In this document: positions 1 to 8,324 of the stretch, piece by piece | How the letters are laid out: every line of letters starts with the position of its first letter | Position numbering within the stretch: the stretch's first letter is position 1 | Assembly: GCF_030254645.1 (NCBI RefSeq) | Contig: NZ_CP116346.1 | Location: 310,001 to 374,000, forward strand | Origin: Paucibacter sediminis | GTDB lineage: Bacteria > Pseudomonadota > Gammaproteobacteria > Burkholderiales > Burkholderiaceae_C | Direction: 5' to 3' | DNA length: 64,000 nucleotides | The notes under the pieces: generated by a model | What the model was told of the DNA's origin: nothing | The model's database searches: none | Seen by the model: only the letters and a program-made list of their open reading frames with translations | Translations under genes and position numbers: made by a program

Positions 1-791
1 ACCAGGCCCTCGCGCGCCGCGGTCTCGTAGGCGATCAGGCCGATGTCGGCGGTGGCATAGCACTGGTAGCCCTGCACGCCGCGCTCGGCGAGCCAGTCGC
101 GCAGCGAGGGCGGGAAGGCCTCGCCGCTCACCAGCGCCTTGGCAAATGAAAGGCGCTGGCCCTGCTCCGCCGCCTTGTCGAGCAGGATCTTCAGAAAGCT
201 GGGCGTGCCGATATAGCCCTGCGGGCGCAGCTCGGCCACCGCCTGCAGCTGCATCTCGGTATTGCCCACGCCGCCCGGGAACACCGTGCAGCCGAGCGCA
301 TGGGCGCCGGTTTCCATCATCGAACCGGCCGGCGTGAGGTGGTAGCTGAAGCTGTTGTGGATCAGCTCGCCGCTGCGAAAGCCCGCCGCATGGATGGCAC
401 GCGCCACGCGCCAGTAGTCGCTCGCATGGCCCTCGGGCTCGTAAATCGTGCCGGGCGATTGGAACACCCGCTTGGCGCCGCTGCTGCGCACGCAGCCGGC
501 CCAGCCGATGGCGGAGAAACCGCCGAACACATCGCGGCCCTCCTGCAGCTGGCGCCGGGCCTGCTGGCGCTCCAGCAGCTCGTGCTTGCGCGTCACCGGC
601 AGGCGCGCCAGCGCGGCGCGGCTGTCGACGCCGGCGGCGTCCACCCCCGCCAGCAACTCGGCGAAGGCCGGCGCCTGCCGCTGCGCATGGGCGATCTGCC
701 GCGGCAGCGCCGCCAGCAGCGCGGCCTCGCGCTCGGCCGGGTCGCGCGCCTCGAGGGCGTCGTGGAAGGTGGTGCTATCGCTGATGCTCAT
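1..791 (-). CDS. phenylacetate-CoA ligase family protein (3' end outside window)
   Basis: This is the N-terminal 263 residues of an adenylate-forming CoA ligase of the phenylacetate-CoA ligase (PaaK) family; the rest lies beyond the left edge. The start ATG at 791 overlaps the stop of the preceding 97-residue gene (ATGA). Family signs are a VFQSPGTIYEPEG stretch near residues 109-121, a YIGTPSF stretch near residue 198 and an ALVSGEAFPPSLRDWL stretch near residue 221. The usual Ser/Thr-rich SSGTTG phosphate loop is replaced by SSGAKR, as I recall for the paralogues that sit in LIV transporter operons. It probably activates an aryl or branched acid imported by the adjacent transporter. The substrate is not known. 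Confidence 0.8.
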   Translation of the reverse strand, partial: MSISDSTTFHDALEARDPAEREAALLAALPRQIAHAQRQAPAFAELLAGVDAAGVDSRAALARLPVTRKHELLERQQARRQLQEGRDVFGGFSAIGWAGCVRSSGAKRVFQSPGTIYEPEGHASDYWRVARAIHAAGFRSGELIHNSFSYHLTPAGSMMETGAHALGCTVFPGGVGNTEMQLQAVAELRPQGYIGTPSFLKILLDKAAEQGQRLSFAKALVSGEAFPPSLRDWLAERGVQGYQCYATADIGLIAYETAAREGL

Positions 792-1081
792 GTCTCTTCC
801 GTCCAGCGCGCCAGGCGCCGCTTGATCTCGTCCAGCAGGGCGCGCACGTCGGCGCTGTTGCGGCAGGCGCGCAGTTCCCACTCGGGCGCACGCGCCGGCC
901 TCTTGGCCAGGCGCACATTGAGGCGTTCGCTGTCGGCGGCCAGCTCGATCACCGGCTGGCCCTGCAGGGTGAAGCTGTTGCCGCGCTCGGCCAGCGGCCG
1001 CAGATCGCGCAGATTGCGCTTGAACTGCAGCAGCGCCTGCTCAGGGTTGAAGGCGGGGGGAGCGAAGAAGTCATCCGACAC
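788..1081 (-). CDS. small conserved-looking protein of unknown function in the LIV operon
   Basis: A 97-residue soluble protein with no signal peptide or membrane segment. The start is GTG at 1081, chosen because an AGGAG ribosome site sits seven bases upstream; no in-frame ATG is available near the N-terminus. The stop overlaps the start of the downstream ligase gene by four bases, so the two are probably translationally coupled. The C-terminal half is rich in Arg and Glu and predicted helical. It lies between livF and the ligase. I do not recognise the family. Coupling to a CoA ligase suggests an accessory role in the same pathway, which is inference only. Confidence 0.75.
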   Translation of the reverse strand: MSDDFFAPPAFNPEQALLQFKRNLRDLRPLAERGNSFTLQGQPVIELAADSERLNVRLAKRPARAPEWELRACRNSADVRALLDEIKRRLARWTEET

Positions 1082-1096
1082 GGCGGTGCTCCTGCC

Positions 1097-1903
1097 TCAG
1101 GCCAGCCAGCGCTTGCGGCGCTTGTAGCTCTTCACGTCCTTGAAGCTCTTGCGGTCGCCGCCGCCCATGCCGAGGTAGAACTCCTTGACGTCCTCGTTCT
1201 CGCGCAGGGCCTTGGCCTCGCCGTCCATCACGACACGGCCGTTCTCGAGGATGTAGCCGTAGTCGGCATAGCGCAGCGCCATATTGGTGTTCTGCTCGGC
1301 CAGCAGGAAGGTCGTGCCCTCCTTGGCGTTCAGGTCCTTGACGATCTCGAACACCTCCTCGACGATCTGCGGCGCCAGGCCCATCGAGGGCTCGTCCAGC
1401 AGCACCATCTTGGGGTTGGCCATCAGGGCGCGGCCGATCGCGCACATCTGCTGCTCGCCGCCCGAGGTGTAGGCGGCCTGCGAGCCGCGGCGCGTCTTCA
1501 GGCGCGGGAAATAGTTGTAGACCTTCTCCAGCGTGGCGGCCACCGCGGCCTTGCCGTCCTGGCGCGTGTAGGCGCCGGTCATCAGGTTCTCCTCGATGCT
1601 GAGGTGGGCAAAGCAATGCCGCCCCTCCATCACCTGGATCACGCCGCGGTTCACCATCTCCGAGGTGGAGAGCTTCTCGATGCGCTCGCCGCGCAGCTCG
1701 ATGCTGCCCTTGGTGACCTCGCCGCGCTCGCCCGCCAGCAGATTGGAGACGGCGCGCAGCGTGGTCGTCTTGCCCGCGCCGTTGCCGCCCAGCAGGGCCA
1801 CCACACCACCCTCGGGCACCTGCAGGGACACGCCCTTGAGCACCAGGATCACATGGTTGTAGATGACCTCGATGCCGTTGACGTTCAGAAGGATGTTGCT
1901 CAT
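1097..1903 (-). CDS. livF: branched-chain amino acid-type ABC transporter ATP-binding protein LivF
   Basis: A 268-residue ATPase of the LivF type, one of the two nucleotide-binding subunits of a HAAT (LIV-I) importer on the inner face of the membrane. Walker A is GGNGAGKT (39-46), the signature is SGGEQ (147-151) and Walker B is VLLDEP (167-172). The reading frame extends 27 codons upstream, but the ATG at 1903 is chosen because alignment-like features begin there (MSNILLNVNGIEVIY). It follows the binding-protein gene after 89 bases that can form a hairpin. In clusters of this layout the substrate is often an aromatic or fatty acid rather than leucine, so the amino-acid name reflects the family only. 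Confidence 0.9.
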   Translation of the reverse strand: MSNILLNVNGIEVIYNHVILVLKGVSLQVPEGGVVALLGGNGAGKTTTLRAVSNLLAGERGEVTKGSIELRGERIEKLSTSEMVNRGVIQVMEGRHCFAHLSIEENLMTGAYTRQDGKAAVAATLEKVYNYFPRLKTRRGSQAAYTSGGEQQMCAIGRALMANPKMVLLDEPSMGLAPQIVEEVFEIVKDLNAKEGTTFLLAEQNTNMALRYADYGYILENGRVVMDGEAKALRENEDVKEFYLGMGGGDRKSFKDVKSYKRRKRWLA

Positions 1904-1960
1904 ATCGGCCTTTGACCTTGGACCTTGGACTCTGGGCAGCACCGCACGCGATGCTGCGCA

Positions 1961-1982
1961 GAGGGCCCCTCGCGAGGCCCTC
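1961..1982 (-). terminator. hairpin between binding-protein gene and livF
   Basis: An inverted repeat GAGGGCC / GGCCCTC with an eight-base loop lies just after the stop of the periplasmic binding protein gene. No T-run follows on the minus strand, so it is not a classical terminator. Hairpins at this position often protect the upstream mRNA, or cause partial termination so that binding protein is made in excess. That role is inferred. Confidence 0.35.
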
Positions 1983-1992
1983 ATCTGCTTGC

Positions 1993-3321
1993 TTAGCTCT
2001 GGCAGTCTTCCGGCGTGCGACGCGTCAGCTTCTTCTCGCCGGCGTACTTGTCGGCACCGGCCTTGACCATCGGCTTGATGATTTGCTCATCGGCCTGCAG
2101 CCAGTCGGAGCTGAAGTTCCACTTGCTGCCGTCCCAGGTGTGGACGCGCGCCGAGGTCGAGCCCATGTGGTCGGCGCAGGAGGTGCTGAGCGGCCGCATG
2201 ATGCCGGTGAAGCCCAGCGCGTCGAGCTTCTTCTGGTCCAGCGCCAGGTTCTCCAGGCCCCAGCGCACCTGCTCGCCGGTCATGACCTTGCCCTTGCCGA
2301 AGCGCTCCTGCGCGCGGCGCACCGCCTCGATGCCCAGCATCTGGATGATCAGGCCGCGCGAATACAGCACCGAGCCAACCTCCTCCTTGGGCCCCGTGCC
2401 CTGGCCCTTGCCATGCACATGCTTGAGGATCTCCTGGATCACCTTGGGGCTCTGGCCGTAACCGTTCAGCGCCAGGGCGTTGTAACCCTTGGCGCCCTCG
2501 CCCACGTCCTTCACGTCCGGCTCGGCGCCCGACCACCACACGCCATACATCTTCTCGCGCGGATAGCCGGTGGCCTGCGCTTCCTTCAGCGCGGTGGAGT
2601 TCATCACGCCCCAGCCCCACAGCAGCACGTAGTCGGGGCGCTGCTGACGCACCTGCAGCCAGGCCGACTTCTGCTCCACGCCCGGCGCGGTGACGGGGAT
2701 CTTCACCAGCTCGAAGCCATGCATCTTCTGGCGCTCGTCCAGCAGCGGCATGGGCTCCTTGCCGAAGGGCGAGTCGTGATAGACGATGGCGATCTTCTTG
2801 CCCTTGAGCTTGTCGAAGCCGCCTTCCTTTTTGGCGATGTGCTGGATCAGCATGTCGGCGGCGGTCCAGTAGCTGCCCATCAGCGGGAAGTTCCACTTGA
2901 AGACATTGCCGTCCTGCGAGGCCGAGAGGCCGTAGCCCAGCGTCACCAGCGGGATCTTGTCGTTGGGCACCTTGTCGGTGAGCGCGAAGGTGATGCCGGT
3001 GGCCTGCGGGTCGATCAGGCTGGCGCCCTTGCCCTTCAGGCGCTCATAGCATTCCACACCCTTGTCGGTGGCGTAGCCGGTCTCGCATTCCTCGAAGGTG
3101 ATCTTCACGCCGTTGATGCCGCCATCGCGGGCATTGATCAGCTTGATGTAATCCTGCTTGCCATTGGCCCAGGGCGTGCCGTTGGGCGCATAGGCGCCGG
3201 TGCGGTAGACCAGCAGCGGGAAGAACTGTTCCTTGGCCTGTGCCTGGGCCTGGTTGGCCATGCCGGAGAGCCCGGCGGCCATCAGGGTGGCTGCAAATGC
3301 AAACGACTTCAGTTGTCTCAT
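1993..3321 (-). CDS. ABC transporter periplasmic substrate-binding protein (LIV/HAAT type)
   Basis: A 442-residue type I periplasmic binding protein (Peripla_BP_6 fold), the ligand receptor of the LIV-type importer encoded around it. A Sec signal peptide is visible: MRQLK, a hydrophobic core, then a probable cut after AQAQA near residue 29. The mature protein begins KEQFFPLLVYRTGAYAPNG, typical of the sub-family found next to acyl- and aryl-CoA ligases in betaproteobacteria, rather than of true LivJ/LivK. It lies between livM and livF. The ligand cannot be read from sequence. The two CoA ligases of the operon make a carboxylic acid the likeliest cargo. Confidence 0.9.
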   Translation of the reverse strand: MRQLKSFAFAATLMAAGLSGMANQAQAQAKEQFFPLLVYRTGAYAPNGTPWANGKQDYIKLINARDGGINGVKITFEECETGYATDKGVECYERLKGKGASLIDPQATGITFALTDKVPNDKIPLVTLGYGLSASQDGNVFKWNFPLMGSYWTAADMLIQHIAKKEGGFDKLKGKKIAIVYHDSPFGKEPMPLLDERQKMHGFELVKIPVTAPGVEQKSAWLQVRQQRPDYVLLWGWGVMNSTALKEAQATGYPREKMYGVWWSGAEPDVKDVGEGAKGYNALALNGYGQSPKVIQEILKHVHGKGQGTGPKEEVGSVLYSRGLIIQMLGIEAVRRAQERFGKGKVMTGEQVRWGLENLALDQKKLDALGFTGIMRPLSTSCADHMGSTSARVHTWDGSKWNFSSDWLQADEQIIKPMVKAGADKYAGEKKLTRRTPEDCQS

Positions 3322-3378
3322 ACCTTGTCTCCGGTTGCTTGCACTCGTGGTGCGGTTTTTGGAATCAATGAAGGTGAA

Positions 3379-4443
3379 TCAATGCGGGAAAGGCCAGAGC
3401 CGCAGCTTTTCCTTGGCGGTGGCCCAGAGCCGGGCGAGGCCATGCGGCTCGACGATCAGGAAGAACACGATCAGCGCGCCGAACACCATGCTGGTGAGGT
3501 GCGAGGACATGGCGGTGGACATCGGGATGCCCAGCATCGCCGGCAGGCGGTCCAGCAGCAGGGGCAGCAGCACGATGAAGGCCGCGCCCAGAAAGCCGCC
3601 CATGATGGAACCGAGGCCGCCGATGATGACCATGAAGAGCAGCTGGAAGCTGCGGTCGATGTTGAAGGCCGCCGGCTCCCAGGCGCCCAGGTGGATGAAG
3701 CCCCACAGCCCGCCGGCCACGCCGACGATGAAGGCGCTCACCGCGAAGGCGGTCAGCTTGGCATAGACCGGGCGGATGCCGATCACCGCGGCCGCCACGT
3801 CCATGTCGCGCATGGCCATCCATTCGCGGCCGATATTCGAGCGCACCAGGTTTTTGGCCAGCAGCGCGAACACCACCACGAAGCTCAGGCAGAACAGGTA
3901 TTTGGCGGCCGGGCTCTCGATCGGGATGCCGAACACCTGCAGGCCCGCCACGCTCACCGAACCCGAGTCCGAGCCGTTCGTGACCCATTTCAGGCGCAGC
4001 GCCGACCAGTCGACGAAGAACTGCGCCGCCAGCGTCGCCACCGCCAGATAGAGGCCCTTGATGCGCAGCGAGGGCACGCCGAACAGCACGCCCACCACGG
4101 TGGAACACAGGCCGCCCAGCAGCAGCGAGGCGATCAGCGGCATGCCCTCGACGCGCACCTGGAAGTTGTAGGCCGCATAGGCGCCCACCGCCATGAAGGC
4201 GCCGGTGCCCAGCGAGATCTGGCCGCAATAGCCGACCAGGATGTTGAGCCCCAGCGCCGCCAGCGAGAGGATCAGAAAGGGCGTGAGGATGGCGCGGAAC
4301 CAGTATTCCGGCGCACTCAGCGGCACCACGACGAAGGCCACCAGCAGCAGCAGGGCCATCGCGATGCGGTCCTGCCGGATCGGCAGGATCTGCTGGTCAG
4401 CACGGTAGCTGGACTTGAACTGGCCGTTTTCTCTGTACAGCAT
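3379..4443 (-). CDS. livM: LIV-type ABC transporter permease LivM
   Basis: A 354-residue inner-membrane permease of the LivM family with about ten hydrophobic segments. The family hallmark GYCGQISLGTGAFMAVGAYA lies near residues 71-90, and the cytoplasmic coupling region is near NIGREWMAMRDMDVAAAVIG. The N-terminus is polar (MLYRENGQFKSSYRADQQ). It pairs with LivH, whose stop lies three bases upstream of this start, so the two are almost certainly cotranslated. Confidence 0.9.
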   Translation of the reverse strand: MLYRENGQFKSSYRADQQILPIRQDRIAMALLLLVAFVVVPLSAPEYWFRAILTPFLILSLAALGLNILVGYCGQISLGTGAFMAVGAYAAYNFQVRVEGMPLIASLLLGGLCSTVVGVLFGVPSLRIKGLYLAVATLAAQFFVDWSALRLKWVTNGSDSGSVSVAGLQVFGIPIESPAAKYLFCLSFVVVFALLAKNLVRSNIGREWMAMRDMDVAAAVIGIRPVYAKLTAFAVSAFIVGVAGGLWGFIHLGAWEPAAFNIDRSFQLLFMVIIGGLGSIMGGFLGAAFIVLLPLLLDRLPAMLGIPMSTAMSSHLTSMVFGALIVFFLIVEPHGLARLWATAKEKLRLWPFPH

Positions 4444-4446
4444 GGC

Positions 4447-5376
4447 TCAGACCCGATCGATGATTTTTTCGCCGAAGAGGCCTTGCGGCCGCACCAGCAG
4501 GAACAACAAGGCCAGCACATAGGCGAACCAGATCTCGATGCCGCCGCCCAGCATCGGGCCGACATAGATCTCCGAGAGCTTCTCGCCCACGCCGATGATG
4601 AGCCCGCCGATGATGGCGCCGGGCACCGAGGTCAGCCCGCCCAGGATCACCACCGGCAGTGCCTTCAGCGCCACCAGCGAGAGCGAGAACTGCACGCCCA
4701 GCTTGCTGCCCCAGATGATGCCGGCCACCAGGGCCACGAAGCCCGCCACGCTCCACACGATCACCCAGATGGTGGAGAGCGGGATGCCGATCGACTGCGC
4801 GGCCTGGTGGTCGTCGGCCACCGCGCGCAGTGCGCGGCCGGTGGCGGTCTTCTGGAAGAACAGCGCCAGCAGGGCGACCAGGGCCGCCGCGATCAGGGCC
4901 GCGTAGAGGTCTTCCTTGCTGACCAGCAGGCCGCCCTGGAACAGCGACTCGCCGACGATGATGGGGTCCTTGGGCATGCCCACATCGATCTTGTAGATGT
5001 CGTTGCCGAACAGGGTCTGACCCAGGCCGTCGAGGAAGTAGGTGATGCCCAGCGTGGCCATCAGCAGGGTGATGCCCTCCTGGTTCACCAGGCGCGAGAG
5101 CGCCAGCTTCTCGATCAGCCAGGCCACCACGATCATCACCGCCATCGCCGCCACGAAGGCCAGCAGATTGGCCATCAGCAGGCTCTGCACGCCGGTCCAT
5201 TGCGGGATCCATTCGGCAAAGCGCGCCATCGCCAGCGCGGCGAACAGCACCATCGCACCCTGGGCGAAATTGAACACGCCCGAGGCCTTGTAGATCAGCA
5301 CAAAGCCCAGGGCAATGAGCGAATACAACATGCCGGACATCAGTCCGCCCATCAATGTCTCAAGGAAGAATCCCAT
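4447..5376 (-). CDS. livH: LIV-type ABC transporter permease LivH
   Basis: A 309-residue inner-membrane permease, partner of LivM in the import channel. The start ATG at 5376 is chosen because the protein then opens MGFFLETLMGGLMSGMLYSL, the usual LivH beginning; the frame stays open well upstream but that part is arginine-rich and unlike any permease. The conserved VFNFAQGAMVLFAALAM segment is near residues 34-50, and the coupling helix region TATGRALRAVADDHQAAQSIG is centrally placed. It sits between livG and livM with very short spacing. Confidence 0.9.
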   Translation of the reverse strand: MGFFLETLMGGLMSGMLYSLIALGFVLIYKASGVFNFAQGAMVLFAALAMARFAEWIPQWTGVQSLLMANLLAFVAAMAVMIVVAWLIEKLALSRLVNQEGITLLMATLGITYFLDGLGQTLFGNDIYKIDVGMPKDPIIVGESLFQGGLLVSKEDLYAALIAAALVALLALFFQKTATGRALRAVADDHQAAQSIGIPLSTIWVIVWSVAGFVALVAGIIWGSKLGVQFSLSLVALKALPVVILGGLTSVPGAIIGGLIIGVGEKLSEIYVGPMLGGGIEIWFAYVLALLFLLVRPQGLFGEKIIDRV

Positions 5377-5387
5377 GGCGCTCTCGC

Positions 5388-6182
5388 TCAGTGACTGGTG
5401 CCGAGGTAGGCACGGATGACGTCTTCGTTCTGGCGCACCTCGTCGGGCGCGCCATCGCCGATCTTCTTGCCGTAGTCCAGCACCACCACGCGGTCGGAGA
5501 TGTCCATCACCACGCCCATGTCGTGCTCGATCAGCACGATGGTGGTGCCGAACTCGTCGTTCACGTCGAGGATGAAGCGGCACATGTCCTGCTTCTCCTC
5601 CACATTCATGCCGGCCATCGGCTCGTCCAGCAGCAGCACCGTCGGCTCCATCGCCAGCGCGCGGCCCAGGTCGACGCGCTTTTGCAGGCCATAGGGCAGG
5701 CGGCCCACCGGGGTCTTGCGATAGGCCTGGATCTCGAGGAAATCGATGATGCGCTCGACCTTCTCGCGCTGCGCGAACTCTTCCCGGTCGGCCGGGCCCC
5801 ATCCCCACGGATCTCTCAGCGCCTGCAAAAAGAGGTTGCTCTTCATGTGCAGGTTGCGGCCGGTCATGATGTTGTCCAGCACGCTCATGCCCTTGAACAG
5901 GGCCAGGTTCTGGAAGGTGCGCGCCACGCCCATCTCGGCCACCTGGCGCGAGTTCATGTGCTTGAAATGCTGGCCGCGGAAGGTGATCTCGCCCTGCTGC
6001 GGCTGGTAGACGCCGTTGATGCAGTTGAGCATCGAGCTCTTGCCCGCGCCGTTGGGCCCGATGATGGAGCGGATCTCATGCTCGCGCACATTGAAGCTGA
6101 TGTCGGTGAGCGCCTTCACGCCGCCGAAACTCAGCGAGATGTTCTTGACCTCGAGGATGACCTCGCCAATCTTCTTGGCCAT
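5388..6182 (-). CDS. livG: LIV-type ABC transporter ATP-binding protein LivG
   Basis: A 264-residue ATPase, the second nucleotide-binding subunit of the importer. Walker A is GPNGAGKS (42-49). The signature is LPYGLQKR (162-169), the YGxQ variant normal for LivG rather than LSGGQ. Walker B is LLLDEP (183-188). The start ATG at 6182 shares its A with the stop of the upstream acyl-CoA synthetase gene (TGATG), so translation is probably coupled. A WGWGPADREEFAQREK insertion after residue 126 is typical of versions found in ligase-linked operons. Confidence 0.9.
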   Translation of the reverse strand: MAKKIGEVILEVKNISLSFGGVKALTDISFNVREHEIRSIIGPNGAGKSSMLNCINGVYQPQQGEITFRGQHFKHMNSRQVAEMGVARTFQNLALFKGMSVLDNIMTGRNLHMKSNLFLQALRDPWGWGPADREEFAQREKVERIIDFLEIQAYRKTPVGRLPYGLQKRVDLGRALAMEPTVLLLDEPMAGMNVEEKQDMCRFILDVNDEFGTTIVLIEHDMGVVMDISDRVVVLDYGKKIGDGAPDEVRQNEDVIRAYLGTSH

Positions 6183-8131
6183 CAAGCAGCCCTCCTGACA
6201 GCCGGAAACGTCTTCGTGTCCATGATTCTCAAATCGGCCGAGACCGAGCCGCTGCGGCCGTCCTCGAACTTCACCGCCGTCTCGATGAACTGCGAGCTCT
6301 TGCCGCCGTAGAGCGCATCGATCAGCACCGCGTATTTCTCGGCGATCGCGCCGCGCCGCACCTTGCGGGTACGGGTGAGTTCGCCATCGTCGGCATCCAG
6401 CTCCTTGTGCAGGATCAGGAAGCGGGTGATCTGGCTGCCGGCCAAGAGCTCGTCCTGGGCCAGGTCGGCGTTGACCTTCTCCACGCATTCGCGGATCAGC
6501 TCGTAGACCTCGGGCTTCTGCGCCAGATCGGTGTAGCCGGCATAGGGCAGGTTGCGGCGCTCGGCCCAGTTGCCCACCGCCTCGAAATCGATGTTGATGA
6601 AGGCGCAGACGCGCTCGCGCTTGTCGCCCAGCGCCACCGCCTCCTTGATGTGGGCGAAGAACTTGAGCTTGTTCTCCACATACTTGGGCGCGAACATGGC
6701 GCCGTCGTTGGGGCCGCCCAGGATGCGGCCCACGTCCTTGGCGCGGTCGATGATCTTCAGGTGGCCGCTGGCATCGATGAAGCCGGCGTCGCCGGTGTGA
6801 TACCAGCCCTCGGCGGTGAGCACCTCGTTGGTGGCGGCCTCGTTCTTGTAATAGCCCTTCAGCAGGCCCGGCGACTTCACCAGGATCTCGCCGCTCGCGT
6901 CCAGCTTGATCTCCACGCCGTCGATGGGCACGCCCACGGTGTCGGAGCGCGCCTCGTTGTCGGGCTGCAGGCAGACGAACACCGCCGTCTCAGTGGAGCC
7001 GTAGAGCTGCTTGAGGTTGATGCCGATCGAGCGATAGAAGCTGAACAGGTCGGGGCCGATCGCCTCGCCGGCGGTGTAGGCCACGCGCACGCGCGAGAAG
7101 CCCAGGGTGTTGCGCAGCGGCCCGTAGATGAGCAGATTGCCGAGTGCGTACTTCAGCTTGTCCAGGGCGCCCACCGGCTTGCCGTCCATCAGCGCCGGGC
7201 CGACGCGCTGCGCCAGCGCCATGCAGCGCGCGAACAGCCAGCGCTTCAGGCTGCCGGCATCCTCCATGCGGATCATCACGCTGGTGAGCAGGCCCTCGAA
7301 CACGCGCGGCGGTGCGAAGTAATAGGTGGGGCCGATCTCCTTCAGGTCGATCGAGACGGTGCTGGCCGACTCGGGGCAGTTCACCACATAGCCGCAGGCC
7401 AGCCACTGGGCATAGCTGAAGATGTTCTGGCCGATCCAGGCGGGCGGCAGATAGGCCAGCACTTCCTCGTGGCTGCCGAGCTTGTCGAAGCGCGCGCCGG
7501 CCTGGGCCCGGTCGATCAGGGTGGCATGGCTGTGCACCACGCCCTTGGGGTTGCCGGTGGTGCCCGAGGTGAAGAACATCGCCGCCACATCGTCGGGCTT
7601 GACGCGCTCGGCCCATTCGCGGAACAGCTGCGGCTGCGTCTTGGCGGCGGCCGCGCCGGCGGCGATCAGGCTGTCCAGCGGCGCCACGCCGGGCTCGTCG
7701 TAGTTGCGCAGGCCGCGCGGATCGTCGTACCAGAGGTGGGTGAGCTGCGGGCATTGGCCGCGTATCTCGATCAGCTTGTCGACCTGCTCCTGGTCCTCCA
7801 CGATCGCGAAGGCCACCTCGGCGTTGTTGATGGGGAACACGAACTCCGCGCCCACCGCGTCCTGGTACAGCGGCACCGGAATCGCGCCCAGCACCTGGGC
7901 CGCCAGCATGCTGGCCGCCAGGCGCGGGCGGTTCTCGCCGACCACGATGACATGCTGGCCGCGCTGCACGCCGGCCTGGTGCAGGCCATGCGCCAGCGCG
8001 CACACCAGCTCCGCCAGCTGCGCCCAGCTGAGCGCCTGCCAGATGCCGTATTCCTTCTCGCGCAGCGCGGCGTCATTCGGACGCTGGGCCGCATGGTCAA
8101 GCAAGAGCCTGGGAAAAGTCGTGCTGGTCAC
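6182..8131 (-). CDS. AMP-dependent long-chain-type acyl-CoA synthetase
   Basis: A 649-residue adenylate-forming acid-CoA ligase, first gene of the LIV-type operon. The ATP/AMP signature TSGTTGNPKGVVHSH lies near residues 188-202, YGSTETAVF near the middle and the hinge region GWYHTGDAGF near residue 455. The start is taken as GTG at 8131, giving MTSTTFPRLLLDHAAQRP, because GGAG lies seven bases upstream; an in-frame ATG at 8161 has no such site. It forms acyl-CoA from a carboxylic acid, ATP and CoA. It probably activates the acid brought in by the transporter. Chain length and aromaticity cannot be decided from sequence. Confidence 0.88.
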   Translation of the reverse strand: MTSTTFPRLLLDHAAQRPNDAALREKEYGIWQALSWAQLAELVCALAHGLHQAGVQRGQHVIVVGENRPRLAASMLAAQVLGAIPVPLYQDAVGAEFVFPINNAEVAFAIVEDQEQVDKLIEIRGQCPQLTHLWYDDPRGLRNYDEPGVAPLDSLIAAGAAAAKTQPQLFREWAERVKPDDVAAMFFTSGTTGNPKGVVHSHATLIDRAQAGARFDKLGSHEEVLAYLPPAWIGQNIFSYAQWLACGYVVNCPESASTVSIDLKEIGPTYYFAPPRVFEGLLTSVMIRMEDAGSLKRWLFARCMALAQRVGPALMDGKPVGALDKLKYALGNLLIYGPLRNTLGFSRVRVAYTAGEAIGPDLFSFYRSIGINLKQLYGSTETAVFVCLQPDNEARSDTVGVPIDGVEIKLDASGEILVKSPGLLKGYYKNEAATNEVLTAEGWYHTGDAGFIDASGHLKIIDRAKDVGRILGGPNDGAMFAPKYVENKLKFFAHIKEAVALGDKRERVCAFINIDFEAVGNWAERRNLPYAGYTDLAQKPEVYELIRECVEKVNADLAQDELLAGSQITRFLILHKELDADDGELTRTRKVRRGAIAEKYAVLIDALYGGKSSQFIETAVKFEDGRSGSVSADLRIMDTKTFPAVRRAA

Positions 8132-8240
8132 CGTGTGTCTCCTCGGTGCACTGCGCCCCACAAGCGGGAACGAACGGAAACGGATGGGCGGTGCATGCCT
8201 TGTTGCGGTGCAATCCTAGGCCTTTACTTTGACGCCGTGT

Positions 8241-8256
8241 TGTCGTTGCGACGACA
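8241..8256. promoter_or_regulatory. palindromic operator candidate between ligase operon and Crp/Fnr gene
   Basis: TGTCGTTGCGACGACA is an inverted repeat (arms TGTCGT/ACGACA) placed in the 193-base divergent intergenic region. It is 110 bases upstream of the acyl-CoA synthetase start and 69 bases upstream of the Crp/Fnr-type regulator start. The dyad and spacing suit a Crp/Fnr dimer, although the sequence is not the classical TGTGA or TTGAT site. Binding by the neighbouring regulator is inferred. Confidence 0.4.
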
Positions 8257-8324
8257 TTTGATGGAAATCACGGCCCGTGCTTTCCCGGGGGTGCCGCGTC
8301 AGGATCACGTCATGCTGAGCGGCG

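Noticed and set aside
1912-5394. Long open frame on the plus strand opposite the LIV operon, about 1160 codons
   Set aside because: It is an antisense shadow of GC-rich genes: His/Arg/Gln-rich, no domain, and the minus strand has complete ABC transporter genes.
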